Below are positions 23,619-36,448 of a DNA stretch of 64,000 nt, one piece after another. Each line of letters starts with the position of its first letter. The first letter of the stretch is position 1. Origin of the DNA: Azadirachta indica (Eukaryota; Streptophyta; Magnoliopsida; Sapindales; Meliaceae); contig CM040446.1 of assembly GCA_022749755.1 (NCBI GenBank), positions 16,864,080 to 16,928,079 on the forward strand, given 5' to 3'. The position numbers were made by a program, and so were the translations under genes. A model generated the notes under the pieces. That model was not told the origin of the DNA. It ran no database searches and worked only from the letters and a program-made list of their open reading frames with translations.

Positions 23619-24319
23619 AAGGTAAATACGAGGAGGAAAAATCAAAATTAAGAAGGAATGAAAAATGAAGGTGGGTGACGCAGAAGGGAGATGAATCTGC
23701 ATTGTTTATACATTCACTTGAGCATTTTATATTATATTATGTATTTTATTATTGTCTTCTTCTTCAATTACTTGGACACCATGAAAAAAATATAACGAAA
23801 CATGTAATACAACCATTTTTCTCTTCTTAATTTAGTGTATTTATTTTTATGAACTGACTACAATACGTTATTTGACGTTACATATTTCTGTATGTACATT
23901 CAATATATCGTAGCCAAGTGCTTTCTCATTCTGCAGTTTCCATGAGGGCATTAATTGGCAACGAAGTGAAAACCAATAGAAAACGAAGATGACAAAGTGA
24001 ATGGGCACTCAATTTGATACATCAAACACGACATTGGTTTGCTTCAAGGAGTAACATAAAATGTTGGTTACTGAAGCAACCAAAAACCTAAACCTGTTGG
24101 CATTGGCCCGTAATGATTTGGGCCAGTTAACAAAATCCTAAGAAGTTAACACATCATTTTCACAAACACCACTACTTCACAAGCAACCTAGATCAATCAA
24201 ATGAGTGTTCTGGATTCACTGCCAGCCAAAATAACTGTGATCTAACTTCAAGCAAATACCAAAAAGGGAAAAAGGCTGTGGATGGGAGGGCCAAACGTAC
24301 TCTGCAATGTATTGGCTCG
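23619..24319. other. 3' flanks of convergent FLA and SelH-like genes
   Basis: Expected 3'UTRs of both genes; no further coding frame recognised. Confidence 0.5.
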
Positions 24320-27136
24320 TTACTTCAACTTGGCAATTACATCGGCAATGACTTCATCCATGTCAAGATCCTTCATTGGTTTGAACGGCCGCTTCATTTC
24401 CTGCAAAGTAAGACCAGGCGCAAGTGAGACAACTGATATCACAACCAGGGTATTAAATACTATACATCCAAGATTTCTGGTTGTCTTAAAATTTTAAAGT
24501 TAGATTCAACTTATGTAACGGACTCAATGAGGTTCAGAAACATAAATATTACATCTAATATGATATACTAAATAATAACACAAAAATAAAACCTATTTTA
24601 TGTGCATATTATGGAAAATGTTATGCATTGTAAAAACCTGGAAACTTGAATTAGTTGAGGACAAGTCATGCAAACAAATTAAACAAACAAGACAAACAAT
24701 ATTAAGCTTTACCAGAAGACTGACAAACTTCTCGCCACCTTCCTTGCGTATTTCAAAGCATCCCCTTCTCGGCTGTTGAAAAGAGGAAATAAGAAATATC
24801 ACGTCAATACCATCTTATATTTGGAATAAATACGTACACGTGAATAAAATATCATGGAAAAAAGAAATAAATGACTTTCTACACACGTTATAGAGGTTCA
24901 CCACTGCCCTGCATTTTCTATATCATTCAAAGAACCAATGTCCCTGTTCCTTATTCACAGTCAGCTTTGAGTTCCATTTGCTTCTTAGCAAACGATCATT
25001 TAAAGCATTAATTAACAGAATTTGTTTCAAATTATCGCCAAAATCCTTCAAGGTGCACAGATAGAAGCTCTCAGAATAATATTACAGCGAAATTTCAATG
25101 TCAATTAGGTTACAGCAGTTTTTCCAGTTGACTCGTGTTATGGAACTAGATTTTATTCTATCGATGATGAGAGAAATTAAATTCGAAGTGCAGTAATTAT
25201 GCTTACAACAGAAAGATCCACAGAAATACCAATTAAAAGCCAAATGTGCCTTGTCCATGCAAGACAATATCATAACATATGGCATTCCCCTTGGTTGTCC
25301 AATTCTACCCTTTAGGATATAACAATTTTACAAGGTTAACATAGGCAGATTTTTGAATTTGATGCCAAACTCACACAGATAAAAGTATACATATAAAAAC
25401 TCTGCACTACAGCTAATCAAATAGAACAGAATAGTCACATAATCAAGGCATTCGGATCTCTAAATTTGACTGTGATTTCATAATGGAGAACTCTTCAATT
25501 TATTCTCTCATGAGACGAGGCATATATTAGAAGAGAGCAGTTAAATAATAAACTTATCGCTTTCTGAATGCACTGTGGCAAATAAAATATCTTGTGCTTG
25601 GATAAGGTATTAATATAATGAATTTGATAATCAGTAGATTGGATGTAATCTCATGTTGCCTGATGGATTCAGTAAAGGAATTTATACCTTCTCAGGATTC
25701 AATAGCACTTTGATCCCAGGAACACCTTTCTCCAAACCATCTTTCACCTGATTAGCCCTTGTCTTGAATGAATTGCACTGTTTGCTAAAGTCAAACAAAA
25801 GATTACTTAGAAAATATATCATACATGGAGGAAGAAGTGCTTCTCCTCAGGATTGCAGGATAATATCACAAAATCTGAAAAACCAACATCTGGGAATATC
25901 CTCAATAATCAATATAGTGGGAATATATCACTATTCAAGCATAACACAAAAGAGACAAATGTATTAAAACATTACCATTTCAACAAGTAGTTACCAAAAA
26001 TCTACAAGAATTTTGATAAATTTGTAACGCTAAACACCATCAGAGAGCTTTGCAAGCGAAAGCACCAAAACCTCAAAATACAAAAATGAAAATTAAAGAG
26101 TCTAAGTTTCTGGCAAATTCAAAACCCTAAGAACTCAAAGATAGTAACAAGTATGGAAGACATCAAACTGAACCTTATAGAACAATTATACATGCAAACA
26201 GAACATTCCATTTCTTTCACATGAAAAGAGAACAAAAAACATATTCCTCAAACCTAATTCAATCTCCTTTCCCTTCATTTTCTTAGCAATCAAAAAAAGA
26301 AAAGAGAGTGCGATAGAGAAAATCATCACATATGAAAAATTCAGTGCCCAGTTAGGACATCTGTTACCCTGAGAGACTGAAATCCTCACTCAGCCATGTT
26401 TAAAAAGAAAGAAAAAAAGGGACTTTCAGTTTCAATTTTCCTTTCATTTCCTCCATTATCACGGCAGCCAAACAGAAATATTAGACAATTAATTTACACA
26501 CAAGTACCGAATCTTGATACAGACCTTAAAACAACTACAACTAACTCGACTATGGATAACTTATCCAAAACCACGAAATCTTAAAATTTTCCCTCTTCCA
26601 TTTTCCTTCATTTTCGAGGACCAAACAGGTAATTAAGACATAAAATAGCACCGTAACTCGATTCATAACTTCCTCTTTAAACCACCAACCGAACCCAGTC
26701 AAGATAATTACACAAATGAAAACTCACTTTCTACTTGACTTTGTGGGCAGCCGTATATTTAATAAAAAAAAATAAAAAGGACAAAAGAAAAACAAAAAAA
26801 GAGTAAAAATTACCAGTGCTCAATTACAACAGTTTTTCCCTTCGACTCGTCGCCATCAGCATCTTGCTCAGTCTGGATATCCTTTTCAACTTTCTCTTCC
26901 TCGGACTCCTTCCCATCCTCAGATTTCACTTCTTCCTTCTCCTTCTTCTTCCCACCAGTCACTTTAGCTTTCTTATTCTTCTTCGGAACCTCGGCTTTCG
27001 CCAACTCAGCAACCGACTCGGCCGAGTTCGAGTTCGCCCGCCGAGTCGCGCTTCGAGTCATCCTCGCTAACACCGTTTCAGCCGGCTTCCCAGCCTCTTC
27101 TCCACCTCCCTCCGCTTTTCTCTTCCTCGGCGCCAT
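24320..27136 (-). CDS. SelH-like (Rdx family) thioredoxin-fold protein with CxxC
   Basis: Four exons (minus): 26814-27136, 25688-25784, 24713-24772, 24320-24400, giving 186 residues. The N-terminal 100 residues are Lys/Glu/Arg-rich (RKRKAE, PKKNKKAK, GGKKKEKEE), a nuclear/nucleolar-type tail with AT-hook-like basic patches. The C-terminal SelT/W/H domain begins VVIEHCKQCNSFK with C108 and C111. It continues NQVKDGLEKGVPGIKVLLNPEKPRRGCFEIR and ends in MDEVIADVIAKLK. Animal SelH carries selenocysteine in this CxxU motif; plants lack Sec, so Cys is expected. The second motif Cys and the first are on opposite sides of no intron, but intron 1 splits the codon of C108. Likely redox function in the nucleus, inferred from family. 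Arabidopsis relatives are labelled 'selenium binding', which is only a name. Confidence 0.9.
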
Positions 27137-27303
27137 AAGCCTCTTCCTTTTTTTTTTTTTTTCCTTTTTTACTTTTTCCCTAAATTGACACGCACTAAAC
27201 AAAACGTGACTTTTTCACTCTCGCTGATTCTGTTTTGTGTCCACTTTACGATACGCGACGGTTTGCGTCATTGATAGATATTTTTTTTTTTCGGTTCGCT
27301 TCA

Positions 27304-27311
27304 TTTCCCGC
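27304..27311 (-). promoter_or_regulatory. E2F-consensus site upstream of the SelH-like gene
   Basis: TTTCCCGC is an exact E2F consensus, about 170 bases before the start codon at 27136. It is a single site, so chance occurrence is possible. Confidence 0.45.
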
Positions 27312-28959
27312 GCTCTAAATCAATAAGTTAATTTCGAATAGACGATGTGGATCGATTTAATTTGTTGATTTGGGAGGATGAATGTGATCATGGCCGTCTA
27401 TGACACGTCAAGGGCAGAAATTGTGCCACATCAGATTTTGACAGGTTTGCGGTGGGAGTTGTGATAATGTCCAGTAGTCAGTAGTCACGTGTCATTTTGT
27501 GTACCTTTCAGTGCTGTTTTTTTTTTATTTGTCTGAATTTTACCCCGAGTCTATCCAATTTAGATGACCAAACTATACTTCATGTTGCAATGTTTTTATG
27601 TCTGAATCTAAAATTATTTTTGTCATTCATCATAATATTTTGCTATCAATATTTCTTATTATAATCCATATGAATATTACATAATTTATGATGTTCCAAA
27701 AAAAAGAAAGAGTTCTAAATTATTTATAAATATTAATATAAAAATAACATAAATTTCAAACAATTAATCTTTACAACTAAATGACTAAAAAAATTGACTA
27801 CGAGTTTATATAATATAACTTTTCAAATATAATTTTTTGAAATAAACTTTTTAATTGTAAAGATTTTATAAGTAGAATTTTTAATAAAAACTTTTTAATC
27901 GTTTCGTTTTCACAAATAACTTTTAAAAAAAAATTGATTAATTAATTTAATAAACAAACTTTTAATAGTTTATTTTAATATAAAAATTTTAAATTAAGAT
28001 AAAAGTATTTTAAATAATTTTATTTTTTAAAAAGTTAAAAAAAATATATTGTTAAAAACTTAAATTTTGAGTTTCTTTAATAAAAAAAATAATTTTTTAA
28101 ATTCTCAAAAACACTTTTCCAGTATCAACTAAGCAACATTCAAAAATTAAAAAAAACTTTTACCATTAAAAAAACCCCCTTTACCTAATGAAAAGTCAAC
28201 TAGATATGCACTAATTAAATACATAAATTAGTTAATAACAATGATGTATTAATTTAAATTAAGCAAAGAAATTAATAATAAAAACAAGCATTTAAGTAAT
28301 CAATGTTTGGTCATCAAGGGTTTTACATAGTAAGAGGCTTGAATTCATATCTTCCTAAAATCACTTGAGAGAATTTTTTTCTCAATTTAATAGCAAGTAT
28401 CTTAACCATTCAGCCTTTATCAATTATGGAAATGTTACTTATCACATGAAGTCCAGCCTTTAAGCATTCGTGGTTAAAACCAATAAAATTATTTCCCAAT
28501 TATAAAAAATATTATTCATCACATGTGAGGCCTACCGTATTAAAGTGTAGGTAAATTCTCTTCATATGTAAGGATAATATATCATTCAAATTGAACGAAA
28601 ATATCTGAATAAAATTCTCCATAAATTTTCGATATAATATTGATAACTTGTATATATTATTTTTAAAAAATAGCAAGTATCTTACCGTGTAATGAGCAAA
28701 TATTAAACTATAATTGTGTTATCTAAAGTAATTTCCAATTATAGACTCATTATGTGTAGCCGTAAATTAAATATAATATTAAAAAGAAAGTAATCACTGT
28801 TTGACCACCCAGTTCAATTAACAAGTGGTATGAACTCCAAAATTTGATAAAGATGGTTCAGAGTTCCACTGATTATGAATTGCGCTTTCAAGAAATTTAA
28901 AATAAAACAAAAATAGAGTAAGAATTATTCATTTTCACAACTGAAATAATTTACAAATT
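27312..28959. other. Intergenic AT-rich stretch
   Basis: The first 200 bases are the SelH-like promoter region. After 27560 the sequence is strongly AT-rich with no gene. A TAGCAAGTATCTTA motif occurs twice (about 28391 and 28671), suggesting worn repeat fragments. Confidence 0.45.
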
Positions 28960-29140
28960 CAATGTCTGAGCAAGATTTATATTTGACTGGTCAATTGGTT
29001 ATTTTTAACCTGTGAAGTGCGAAGTTTTAACAAACTAGTGAGGTTGAAAAGGAGAGAAAAAAAGGCAATCAATGTTCGGTCAAGATTTATATATGACTGG
29101 TCAATTGGTTGTTTTCAACGCGTGCAGCTTAACAAAATTA
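28960..29140. repeat. Imperfect tandem duplication of about 75 bases, period about 108
   Basis: Both copies start AATGT, then TCAAGATTTATAT or GCAAGATTTATAT, then TGACTGGTCAATTGGTT (identical), then TTTTxAAC and a GTG..GC block, ending in AACAAA. Copy 1 is about 28960-29043 and copy 2 about 29069-29142. Non-coding. Confidence 0.8.
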
Positions 29141-29544
29141 GAAAAATAGTATGCAAAAGTACATTGATATCAATTTTTTTCAGCTTCCATAAATATTCAA
29201 AAACTGAAAAGGCATTCGTTTATACATAATAAAATCTTTTGCTATCAAGTTTTGAGTACAAAAATGCCCCTGAAATCTGATTATATGAAGGCAAAAAATT
29301 GACCCATCCTACAGGGGATAAGGAAGCAGCAATAACAAAACAAAGCCGACAGCTTCCTTAAGGCCCCAAGTCAAGCACCGAGCTACTTATGTTCAGAAAT
29401 ATGTCAACGAGTGAACCATACCAAAAATCTATAATGCGGCCGATTTACATGCTAAAAATGTATATACGAGAACTGGAACGCAGGGCATATGCCAATGGGG
29501 AATCGACCCAAAAATTCTATTCTATGGCAAACGGTGTATGATAA

Positions 29545-32500
29545 CTAAACTGTCGTGTAGTTGGAGAAAAGGAACAGTAATCTGTCCAGAGTTTCAGGAT
29601 AAAACTTTCTAGCAAATAAATAGCAAGGTCGTTTCATTCCATTCCACAAGCAAGGCTGGATTGTCACTTTTTTCTGCAGCGGTAAATGAATTTAAATGAT
29701 TGTTTCAGATAATTTCCCGTCAAATGTAAAATTTGTCAATGCAAGGAATGAAGTCTGTACCTTTCGGTCACTTGTAATGTGAAAGCTTTCATCGATAGAC
29801 TGCAATTTACAACAAATGGTCACCTTAAGTGTGAAACACCAATATGAAAATTTAAGGGATAAGATAATATGTTACATACTGCAATTTTCTTAAGGAGATC
29901 AAAGGTAACATCTTGCACCCTATATGCTTTTGGATGCCACTTTCCTTCAGACCAATCAACGTGTGTCACTGACCAATTTGCAATTCCACCCGGATCAATC
30001 ATCTGAAGACAACAAATAGTTTGTAAGAAGGAAATGGAAACTTTAAATATAGTTTTCAGACCCAACAGAAAAAGAAGAGTTTGCTGTACTGACATTAAAG
30101 AGGGTTGGCAAGTAATGCTCATCCGCATAGCAGTTTCGGCCATCCATATTTGGCTGCAAAAGCGAAACAGATTAACATCAAGATGCTTGTCTATGAAACC
30201 AAGTTTACAGTTTTCATGCTTCCCAGAAACCTTCACAGTGTGAAACTTTGACACAAACAGAACACACATGCTTAATCCAATAATCCAATGTAGAAAATCG
30301 TCAGAAGCAGAGGGATCTAGATAATTGAATAAACATTGATAAAGTAGTTCATTTTCTACTTTATTATTTTTTTATGTAAATAGACAAGAGAACTGGCAAC
30401 ATACACAAAAATAAACAGAAGATCTCAGCGATTCAACAGCATAAGCTATCAATACCAGGCCGATAAGGAATCACGAGTACCTTGCAGTAAAGCTTGAATT
30501 TTGTGTAGTAAAGACTATCCGCCATAATTATTATAGCATGTTGCCGCTTCAAGGAGAACCACTGAAATACAAAAATGAATAAAAACCAATGAGATATATG
30601 AGATCCAATTCCTTTTTCTTTAAAGCTAACATTTTTAGTACCACATATTTGTTGTAATCGCATTTGCTACCAGAATTTAAATATTAGACATTGACCAAGG
30701 GCACCACACTTTACATGGTAAACCATTCATTCATTCGCAAGTGGATGTTGCACTTAAATGCATTACATCACCATCACACCACTAAAATATCAAAATCTAG
30801 TCAGCATTGGCATGTGGTAGAACAATGATCATAGCATGAACTACAAATATGGTACAGACTATCAATTCAACCCAGAAACATATTATACAGCCCCTGGGAC
30901 TTCTTGTTTTAGGAGGGGAACATGACAAACCATAGAATAGAATATTAAGTTGCTAAACTTTCATCATGTTGATCATGCAAATCTGGACTAACTGAAAGTC
31001 ACAACCCAGCCATCCATAAGCTAGCCTCATATTCAAAATATAATATGTAAATTCGGTTTGATATTGCTTACCCAAGTTATGTGCCTATAGAATGTATGAT
31101 ATTCCTGTCAAAATATAAAATATATATGAACCTATCTAAGGATAAATTACGTAAGATAATTTTCATGAGAGAAAAGCATATAATCATTTCTAACTGTCCA
31201 GCAGATAATTTAGACCCAGCTTCCCTTGCTACAAAAAGACAGTGTAACCGAGGTAAAGGAATTGCACATCTTGAAGGGATGCGGGTTAAAACTGAAAACA
31301 CGAGAAGTTTAACCTGCAATTGAAGTCAGATAGGATAAAAAACCTGACATAACATCCATATGGAAAAGGAGTTACAAACTTCCAAATGGATGACATGTAC
31401 GAATGGATTGGCCACACCAGATCCCTAGGAAATAAAATTGGAGATATATCCTGTATGTACTCTGATGAACCATGAGACAGCTCCGTATCAAAAATAATAG
31501 GTCAACATTAACCCTTCACCAGGCAATCATTTAGGTTCGAAGTTTACATCATGTGTCAATATGCTAAAAACTATAATACCTGAGAACCTTTCCGGAAATC
31601 CTTCTTTTCAACTTCAGGCAACATATGCTCTGAATACCTGCCACTTCCATGTGGGCCTGGATCCTCAAAACTGGAAAGAGAAGGAGGGGAGGGTCAACTA
31701 GGAACATAGTAACTGTCAAATAATTTTACAGTAAAGATAAGGCTTTGACACTACACGCCTAGCTCGTGGGAAGACATGTCTTAAGTACATCAATATGTTA
31801 AAAGAAAGTTCATTTTCACAACGAATCATCACTTACCAATCTATGTAGCTGACATTAGTATACATTAGATAGTTATACACATAGTCAAAGTTATGTAGCG
31901 GTACGCAACTGCAAAAAGAATTGAAAACAATTAGGCAAAATGATATCAACAAGAAGCACAGATTCCCATCCAGCTGGCAGTAAGAAAATCCCAAACTCAT
32001 TCACCTATCAGACAGCAGGACAAACTGCTGGTTATCAGGATCTACAAGTGCATGTGCCAACAGTCTCTTCTCCGCATCAAGCATGGAAATTTTTCCCCAA
32101 GCCACCTGAAAGGAATATCACTTAGCATCAACTGTCGGATCTCATTCTGACAAGGAAACATAAATGCTAGGCACTAAGCAGTGATGTTAGAATTCCCAGC
32201 ATATCAGAATGGTCATCATCAAATGCTGGTCCCACCAGAACTATCCATGCATGCTCCTTAGGATGCACAAACAAGCCTGAGATTTATCAGACAATAACTA
32301 GATACCAAAGAGTGATCTCCAAGCTCTTCAAGGATTCAAAAGTCAACTGGGTGAATATAGCCATAACAGATGCATATACACGAGGCTTATACAAGGGAAA
32401 GACAAAATAAATCACAAATAGTAACTTTATATTTAAACAAAAACATAAGTTACTCTACACACCTTCTCACTGTGAATATCTCGGCCAACAAAATAACGGC

Positions 32501-33877
32501 TCACATGCACAGGTTTTTCACTGGATGCATGTACATAAACAGAAAATCTGTCCTCATGACCCTGTATGAAGAAAGTAAGACATGTTATTTTGAGTACAAG
32601 ATAAAAAATTGAGGCCAAAATTGCTAGAGAAAAGTTCTTTTTATTGAATCCAAAGGAAAATTATTACATTTTATATCCAGTGAGCAAAAAGTAAAACATA
32701 CCAACTATAGATCTAAACTCTAATCAAACCTTTTGCAAACCATCCTGCGAATTAATCAATCTCCACATGCACCGCAAATGTGCCAATCAGTCCAACTTAA
32801 GAAACAAAATTGGCAACATTCAATCAATATCCCAATACACCTTCATAGAATTTCATGAAGTCATTTATTGATAACAGACTTGCCACTAACCAGCATATGT
32901 TGTTTGTTAAATTGAAAAAGAGAGAGAAATACGCATATGATTGAGAAAGTGAATCCTAGACCCAACAGATAAGATAACCAAACTATTCCAGCAAGCATCA
33001 GATAATCCTATATCTATTCCTAAATAATTTATAACTTAAGAAATAAATGCGAAACCACTAGATTCCTCGAACTCCCTCCTGCATCCAACATGGATACATA
33101 TCCAAAAACATTACTCCCTCTTCATAACCATAACGTGAAATTTTGATGAAATTAAGATCTCAATTGACAATTTATTTATTCTTAAAACCAAATCAATAAT
33201 GGGAAGCCACATTCTAGAAGCTTCAAAATGCATGCACTATCATCATTTTTATTGATCTAGACTGGCTGATAAAGAGAAATATCTTGCTATTCCAGGCATC
33301 AGAAAGTCAGGAGTTGGACATGGTGATCTAAACTATGGAAAACACAGTTTATATATTTTCCAAGAAACTAGAGGTCCCTGCCTAAATTATATATAGAGAC
33401 AGACAGATTATACATCCACCAGAAACAGAAAGCATGAATCATCAACAAGCTTGTATTCTTGATCATATAAAGAGAACATGAGAAATTGGTTCAACAAAAA
33501 TAAATTAAAAGAAAACTGCGAACAAGAAGCAGAGTGCTCACGTGAAAGAACTTATGCCACAGCTTCTCAAAAGGTAAATTCCCAGGAGTCAAAAACATGA
33601 AGGCTATTTTTGGGCTCTTCGAATGAACAGGTGGTCTCTTCAAAAGCTCCTTAAATACAACCTGAGCTATGGTCTCTTCATCGGTTAGTTCCCTCAAAGG
33701 AGTAGTTGGAAGCTGTTCGAACATAGTACAGCCCCTAGGAGAAAAGATATAGCACGCCGCGAAGCTTCTTGATGGGTAAATATAGACACCGATCAGGAAA
33801 ATAATAAAAAAAGAAACCAGGACAATAATCCACACTGGCCTCTTTAAATGTGGTCGGTGATGTCGAGATCCAGACAT
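29545..33877 (-). CDS. Core-2/I-branching beta-1,6-N-acetylglucosaminyltransferase-like protein (GT14, DUF266)
   Basis: Ten exons (minus): 33542-33877, 32463-32561, 32005-32105, 31837-31908, 31580-31670, 30481-30561, 30094-30153, 29880-30002, 29761-29799, 29545-29673, joining to 376 residues with all phases consistent. Type II membrane topology: short basic N terminus (SRHHRPHLKRP), then one transmembrane segment at about 14-32 (VWIIVLVSFFIIFLIGVYIY), then a luminal domain. GT14 blocks are KIAFMFLTPGNLPFEKLWHK, FSVYVHASS, QQFVLLSDSCVPLHNFDYVYNYL, SYIDCFEDPGPHGSGRYS, GSQWFSLKRQHAIIIMADSLYY, CYADEHYLPTL and VDWSEGKWHPKAY. Likely a Golgi glycosyltransferase acting on glycans or arabinogalactan; the plant substrate is not established. 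The coding start is preceded by a 5'UTR that probably contains an intron, with a donor-like GTACTG at about 34824. Confidence 0.93.
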
Positions 33878-36270
33878 GATTTGAAGATCTTATATGCCAA
33901 GCTGCCACGCACAAACTGTCTTCATTTAATCCTCAAGCCATGGTAGCAGTATCACAAAAAATCTTTCCAAGTCACTCATACACTATAGTCAATGCAACTA
34001 TGAGATGGCGAAAAGAATGCTATACACCAATCGGCAACTCCTATCACCAACATATACCGATGTTAAGAACATAAATCAAATTGATTACCAGAATGATAAA
34101 ACATACATGCTTAAAATGACATATGGATACATAAATGGGTAAATTTGACTAAACCCCTTTTTCTCTTCCTTCCAGTTTTAAAGAACCCACTATGATTACA
34201 GAAAAGCCAAGAAATCCTTGTAGTTGCTTACTGACCGCATAAGCATGCAAAATTCACGAAAACATGATCAACCAACACCTAACAGGCAGAGCTGCTTATT
34301 ATTTCGAAACACAAGGGAAGTTCCATGTCTTTTCATTGGACTAAGGAATCCATTATTCTTTATCCCGTATTAACTTCAATCAAGAGTATCACAAACTGGA
34401 GAATGCTGGCCTTTTGCAACAAGGACAAAGATACTCACATAAATATGCAGCGTAATTATCACCATTCATTTTTCTACCATCATTATCAATAGCTGTAAAT
34501 TTATAAAGAAATCACTGGAATACAAGAAATACACATCTCTAATCAAAATTGATATCTCCAATTCTACCTATAAGGATTTCAAAATCAGAAGTCTACAATC
34601 AAATTGAACTAATAAACGGAATCAATTAGCATTTTAGCGCCACTGTTACGCATCGATCAATTAACAAATATTTCGCTATAATAAACAAAATGAATTGGAA
34701 GCAAAATCTCCAAGGAAATAAATGATTATATATTAAGCAAAAAGGAAATAAATGATAAAAGCACGAGTTTCAGTTTCGAAAAAATCAAACAACGGCTGAG
34801 ATTCAATCAAAAGAAAAACAGTACCTCTGATCGAAATCAAGACAATCACTAAGTAGGCGAACTCGAGAAGCGGATCAGAGTTTGTGGAAATCTACAACAC
34901 TGAGAAATTACAGTCCTAATAAGGATCTAAACAGCGGATTAAGAAAGTATTTGGATAATATTAACCACCGAAAATGCTCACTGGAAAATGCACGCAGCGG
35001 AGTTCCAAACACAACGCAGTACAGCTCTCGTAATTTATCACCAGTATCGTAGAGATACTCTCCGCTTCTATGCGTACAGTTTATTATTGTTAATTTTTTT
35101 ATAATTAAAAAAATTAATTTCATTTTGCTTGTATCATACTTTTCTTTTACATAATTACCCTTGGTTCTATGCAAATTGATCCCAAAATTAAATTGTAAGA
35201 TTCATCTTTTTCTTTTGCTTCCTAGATAAACTACAAATGGTTTCTTTCTATTTATGATTATATTTTTCCAACTTAATATTCAACAATATCATGTCTTATT
35301 TAAATGATTCATTGATATTAGAAACTTCCGTATTCAAATCCAAATGTATATAACCTTATTGCGGTATATAAAATTATAAATTTTGATTTATTGTTTTATT
35401 AATTTGACAATCTCCGAGAGATTAAGATAACTGATTATCCACTATGTTCATTTAAATGAATGACTAGAGAAATGTAAAGTGAGGTTAATAAAGCAATCTT
35501 TATCAAAAATTAATTTAATAGTAAACAGAAGTTTAAAATAATACTGTTGAGGGTAACTTGTGGGTTCAAAATTTAAATACTATCGTCTTTGGATAAATTA
35601 AGAATAATTCCGAATTCAAAAAAGTTTGAGAGAAAAGTCCACAAGAACCCCTAGGTCAATTACACGGGCGGTCTTGAAAATTCTAGGACTTAGCTGTACA
35701 TAAGTGAACAGTGTGACATAATAGAGGCCAACACCAACATTTCATTGGAAAAGCTAATGGTGGTACCTTTGAAACAAATTCACATCCCGATACTGTCTTA
35801 ATTTTTTTTTGGTTAAAATAATAATATAATAATCATGAAGTGATAAAATCTAGGACCAAAATAGGTAAAAAAGGAATTTCCAAGATTCTAACCCAAATAG
35901 TTGATTTTCAAAAATACGTGTAAATGTTTCGTGTAATTTATTTAAGTTTATTCAGATAGTTATCATTAGTTTGAATGGCTCCGTTTGCATACATATACTC
36001 CTACTCTTGTATTTATACAATATTTAAAAAAAAAAAAAAAGAGTAAAATGAAGATTATGTTAGGTTGTGAAGTTACGATTGTTTAAAAAATATAAGCTAG
36101 TTGTACTTGAAAATTGGTGATTACTGATTACCGAAACACTTTTGAAGCACTTTCCAAATTTGGGTTGCTTGAACTAGGGCTGAAGGAAAGCCCAATCCAC
36201 AATATTCCTTGGATTTAATGTCCCAAAAAAAAAAAAGTAAGCGCGAGGATAATGCGAAACAAGAATCCGC
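33878..36270. other. GT14 5' region and intergenic sequence
   Basis: No protein frame is supported. 33878-34824 is best read as a 5'UTR intron (minus strand) with a noncoding first exon somewhere in about 34825-35050. From 35100 to 36250 it is AT-rich spacer. Confidence 0.4.
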
Positions 36271-36271
36271 C

Positions 36272-36354
36272 TACGTGGCAGCAAATACACCGGTAGTATA
36301 ACGGAATGTAGGTCCCACTTTTGATTTCAGTTGACGTGGCATCACACACCAATC
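36272..36354 (+). promoter_or_regulatory. ACGT-core elements upstream of the fibrillin gene
   Basis: TACGTGGCA at 36272-36280 and TGACGTGGCA at 36332-36341 are ACGT-core (C/G-box) elements of the bZIP type. A CCAAT box lies at 36349-36353. They end about 95 bases before the chosen start codon. Such elements are common in light-responsive plastid-protein genes. Confidence 0.5.
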
Positions 36355-36448
36355 AGCCGTTTGTAACGCCGCACACCCAAAAATTAAAATGATCTCCAGC
36401 GTAATTATTATTCTCTTTTTCGCAAATTCGACTTCAGTTTTCACCTCC

